Below, in pieces: positions 6,614 through 8,106 of a stretch of DNA of 8,106 nucleotides. Position 1 is the stretch's first letter, and every line of letters begins with the position of its first letter. Position numbers and translations under genes: made by a program. The notes under the pieces are model-generated. The model saw only the letters and a program-made list of their open reading frames with translations, did no database searches and was not told where the DNA came from. The DNA is from an uncultured Clostridia bacterium (lineage in GTDB: Bacteria > Bacillota > Clostridia > Oscillospirales > Oscillospiraceae): contig CAMWTG010000118.1 of assembly GCA_947177115.1 (NCBI GenBank), forward strand, positions 1-8,106, read 5' to 3'.

Positions 6614-7564
6614 TCAATGAACCCTGGCGCCCCGCTCGCAGCGGTTGCCCCAGGAATCGATCAGCCGGTCCCCACGGTAGACGCAGATGATCTCGCAGTG
6701 GTTGGAGCATCCGCCGCAGCTGGCCTCCCGCGTGCGGAATTCCATATGCTCGATGGAGAAATCGAATTCCTGCCGCCCGCTGCCCTTCCTGGCCAGGATG
6801 GCCACGCCCAGGGCCCCCATCAGATGGCCGTTGGGGTCCACGATCACCTTGCAGCCCAAGGTCTGCTCAAAGGCGGCCACCACGCCCTTGTTTTTGCTGA
6901 CGCCTCCCTGGAATACCACCGGGGAGATGATTTTTTTCCCCTTGCCCACGTTGTTGAGGTAATTGGCCGCCACCGCGTTGCAGACCCCGGCGATGATATC
7001 CTCCCTGGGATGTCCCATCTGGATCTTGTGGACCAGGTCCGATTCGGCGAAGACCGTACAGCGGGCGGCGATCTGGGTGGGATGGGTGGAGCGCAGGGCA
7101 TACTCGCCGATCTCCTCCACCTCGATGCCCAGCCGCTTGGCCTGGCTGGAGAGAAAGGCCCCGGTGCCGGCGGCGCAGAGGGTGTTCATGGCGTAGTCCA
7201 CAGCCACGCCGTTTTCCACCAGAATGATCTTGGAGTCCTGGCCCCCGATCTCCAGGATGGTGCGCACATCGGGGTAAAAAGCGGTGGTGCCCACCGCATG
7301 GGCGGTGATCTCATTTTTCACCATAGTCGCGCCCAGAATGGCGCCCACCAGTTTCCGCGCGCTGCCGGTGACCCCGGTGGCCACGATCTTATATTGCTCT
7401 TTGTCAAACTGGTCCTCCAGCAGCTTTACCAGCTCTTTTACCGCGCCGATGGGGTCCCCCTGCGTCCAGATATACTGGCTGCCGAGGATACGGTTGTTTC
7501 GATCAATGATAACGCCCTTGGTGGAGATGGAGCCCACATCGATGCCTAAATATGCGTGTTCCAA
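6614..7564 (-). CDS. BadF/HgdC-type activase of 2-hydroxyacyl-CoA dehydratases, with cysteine-rich tail
   Basis: ASKHA-fold ATPase that, in characterised relatives (HgdC), uses ATP to drive one electron into a 2-hydroxyacyl-CoA dehydratase; the homodimer shares one [4Fe-4S] cluster. Of 316 residues, about 1-260 form the ATPase: LGIDVGSISTKG (6-17), ATGVTGSARK (62-71), EIGGQDSK (105-112), NTLCAAGTGAFL (127-138), ARCTVFAESD (167-176), FQGGVSKNKG (218-227) and GHLMGALGVA (246-255). C130 and C169 are in the positions of the cluster ligands. The last 50 residues are an extra module, CGGCSNHCEIIC (283-294) plus C309 in GNRCERG, absent from minimal HgdC of about 260 residues. The start is TTG 7564 with AGAAGG ten bases upstream. 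It is a monocistronic unit with its own promoter and terminator, and no dehydratase subunit is in the window. Alternative roles are benzoyl-CoA reductase-type or related DUF2229-linked activation. Confidence 0.93.
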   Translation of the reverse strand: MEHAYLGIDVGSISTKGVIIDRNNRILGSQYIWTQGDPIGAVKELVKLLEDQFDKEQYKIVATGVTGSARKLVGAILGATMVKNEITAHAVGTTAFYPDVRTILEIGGQDSKIILVENGVAVDYAMNTLCAAGTGAFLSSQAKRLGIEVEEIGEYALRSTHPTQIAARCTVFAESDLVHKIQMGHPREDIIAGVCNAVAANYLNNVGKGKKIISPVVFQGGVSKNKGVVAAFEQTLGCKVIVDPNGHLMGALGVAILARKGSGRQEFDFSIEHMEFRTREASCGGCSNHCEIICVYRGDRLIDSWGNRCERGARVH

Positions 7565-7662
7565 AGTGAAAGTACCTTCTTTCTTGCCTACAGGGGAAAC
7601 GTCCCTGACTGTTTCTGATGCCGCCCCGCAAAAAGGCTGTGCAAACCGTCCCGGTCCATTGA

Positions 7663-7679
7663 CGCAGGAAGATCCTGCG
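7663..7679 (-). other. Stem-loop in the activase mRNA leader
   Basis: CGCAGGA, three-base loop, TCCTGCG: a perfect 7-bp hairpin within the roughly 130-nt leader. GCCCCGC at 7677-7683 (minus strand) overlaps its first arm and is complementary to GCGGGGC at 7623-7629, so a long-range pairing would compete with the small hairpin. This could be an attenuator-like switch, but no known riboswitch is recognised. Confidence 0.4.
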
Positions 7680-7688
7680 GGGCGCGCG

Positions 7689-7700
7689 TATAGCGCTATA
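7689..7700 (-). promoter_or_regulatory. Palindromic operator candidate at the activase transcription start
   Basis: Perfect 12-base palindrome TATAGCGCTATA, beginning one base after the -10 box and centred on the predicted start of transcription. A repressor dimer bound here would block initiation. No regulator gene is in the window to identify it. Confidence 0.5.
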
Positions 7701-7701
7701 G

Positions 7702-7730
7702 ATTATATCAGCTGCCGCGCAAATAGTAAA
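7702..7730 (-). promoter_or_regulatory. Housekeeping promoter of the activase gene
   Basis: On the minus strand TTTACT (7725-7730), 17 bases, then TATAAT (7702-7707). The start of transcription is expected near 7695, giving a leader of about 130 nt before TTG 7564. Confidence 0.72.
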
Positions 7731-7749
7731 GACCGTTTCGGAAAAAGCG

Positions 7750-7763
7750 GCGGAAATCAATTT
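7750..7763 (-). repeat. 14-base motif upstream of the activase promoter, shared with murD
   Basis: Second copy of AAATTGATTTCCGC (minus strand), 19 bases upstream of the -35 box. See the copy at 4855-4868 for the comparison. Confidence 0.35.
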
Positions 7764-7782
7764 GGGGGAAATGATACCATAA

Positions 7783-7871
7783 TTGTAGGGCCCGATGTCC
7801 TCATCGGGCCGTTTTAAGGGCAGATGGGCAGTTCCAACAAGACGGGCCGATGGGGACATCGGCCCCTACAA
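7783..7871. repeat. Nested inverted repeat (TTGTAGGGGCCGATG palindrome pair)
   Basis: Two 29-base arms, 7783-7811 and 7843-7871, are near-perfect reverse complements. The left begins TTGTAGGGCCCGATG and the right ends CATCGGCCCCTACAA. Each arm is itself a hairpin, with GGGCCGATG-type and CATCGGGCC-type halves around a short loop. A 31-base spacer holds a small direct repeat of GGGCAG. This resembles the paired palindromic intergenic repeats (REP/BIME-like or non-autonomous MITE-like) common in gut Clostridia. No transposase or clear target-site duplication is visible. It lies between the divergent promoters of the activase and beta-CASP genes. Confidence 0.8.
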
Positions 7872-7936
7872 CACCGTTCTCTGCAAAAATGATTTCCTTG
7901 GGAAAAAACACCGGCAACCGCAAAACATGTCAGCTA

Positions 7937-7965
7937 TTACTTCCTGCCTGAAAGGCCGGAAGTAA
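7937..7965 (+). other. Hairpin upstream of the beta-CASP gene promoter
   Basis: TTACTTCC pairs with GGAAGTAA (8 bp), then one mismatch, then GCC/GGC around the loop TGAAA. The short T run after it (GAATTTT) is poor, and no plus-strand gene precedes it, so a terminator role is doubtful. It lies 32 bases before the -35 box and could be a binding site or a remnant of a mobile repeat. Confidence 0.35.
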
Positions 7966-7997
7966 GAATTTTATCGACATAGACCGACAGGTCACTG

Positions 7998-8026
7998 TTG
8001 TCATTTTCCTCCTGATGTGCTATAAT
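7998..8026 (+). promoter_or_regulatory. Very strong promoter of the beta-CASP-like gene
   Basis: TTGTCA (7998-8003), 17 bases, then TATAAT (8021-8026) preceded by TGC, an extended -10. This is close to the full consensus. Transcription should begin near 8033, giving a leader of about 26 nt. Confidence 0.82.
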
Positions 8027-8058
8027 CAAACTACACAAAAAACAAGGAGGGCCATCTC

Positions 8059-8106
8059 ATGAAACTGTACTTTTTTGGCGCTGATCAGTGTGTCACCGGC
8101 AGCTGC
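8059..8106 (+). CDS. N-terminus of a probable beta-CASP metallo-beta-lactamase-fold protein, cut by the window edge
   Basis: Only 16 codons are visible: MKLYFFGADQCVTGSC. The pattern of a first beta strand followed by GA-x2-x-VTGSC is typical of bacterial beta-CASP proteins of the RNA-processing/CPSF-like group (COG1236-type), whose N-terminus reads like F-x-GAAGEVTGSC. If correct, the rest should contain HxHxDH and a beta-CASP domain. The gene starts at ATG 8059, eight bases after AAGGAGG (8044-8050), with a near-consensus promoter. Identification rests on very little sequence. Confidence 0.55.
   Translation, partial: MKLYFFGADQCVTGSC

Noticed and set aside
6617..7549. Plus-strand open frame of 310 codons antisense to the activase
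   Set aside because: Shadow of the minus-strand gene, which has clear BadF/HgdC motifs, a promoter and a terminator.
1..8106. CRISPR array, tRNA, rRNA, transposase or prophage genes
   Set aside because: I looked on both strands and found no repeat-spacer array, cloverleaf, ribosomal RNA segment or mobile-element enzyme.

Overview
The window is a piece of GC-rich bacterial chromosome, most likely from an anaerobic, endospore-forming member of the Clostridia (Oscillospiraceae-like). The evidence is a sporulation gene of the YunB family, an oxygen-sensitive-type 2-hydroxyacyl-CoA dehydratase activase, strong AGGAGG ribosome binding sites, TTGACA/TATAAT-type promoters, and intergenic palindromes beginning TTGTAGGGG of a kind I associate with gut Clostridia. 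The assignment is an inference from gene content, not from a marker tree.

Layout. From 1 to 4769 all genes lie on the minus strand, read right to left: murD (4769-3390, peptidoglycan precursor synthesis), a yunB-like sporulation gene (3268-2582), ligA (2448-472, NAD-dependent DNA ligase) and a YfcE-type metallophosphoesterase (458 to the window edge). The last two form a tight operon in which the phosphoesterase ribosome binding site overlaps the ligA stop codon. murD has its own promoter and diverges from a plus-strand serine hydrolase of the beta-lactamase/PBP superfamily (5216-6493), which also has a strong promoter and a leader of about 200 nt. The hydrolase converges on a minus-strand single-gene unit (6614-7564) encoding a BadF/HgdC-type activase with its own promoter, a palindrome at the predicted start of transcription, and a good intrinsic terminator. 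A 494-base intergenic region then carries a nested inverted repeat and a very strong plus-strand promoter driving the first 16 codons of a probable beta-CASP metallo-beta-lactamase-fold protein.

The most striking observation is an in-frame amber (TAG) codon at codon 99 of ligA. The reading frame is otherwise intact on both sides and every LigA domain is present. The stop separates domain Ia from the catalytic lysine, and no downstream start could restore that lysine. LigA is normally essential, so this is a sequence error or population variant, a recent nonsense mutation with backup or suppression, or genuine readthrough. Three other genes here use TAG or TGA as ordinary stops, and ligA itself ends in TAG, so general reassignment of the codon is unlikely.

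No complete new multi-gene system is evident. The genes are mostly housekeeping functions plus two accessory units (serine hydrolase, activase). The unusual content is the ligA stop, the regulatory palindromes, and a 14-base motif shared at nearly the same distance upstream of two minus-strand promoters.
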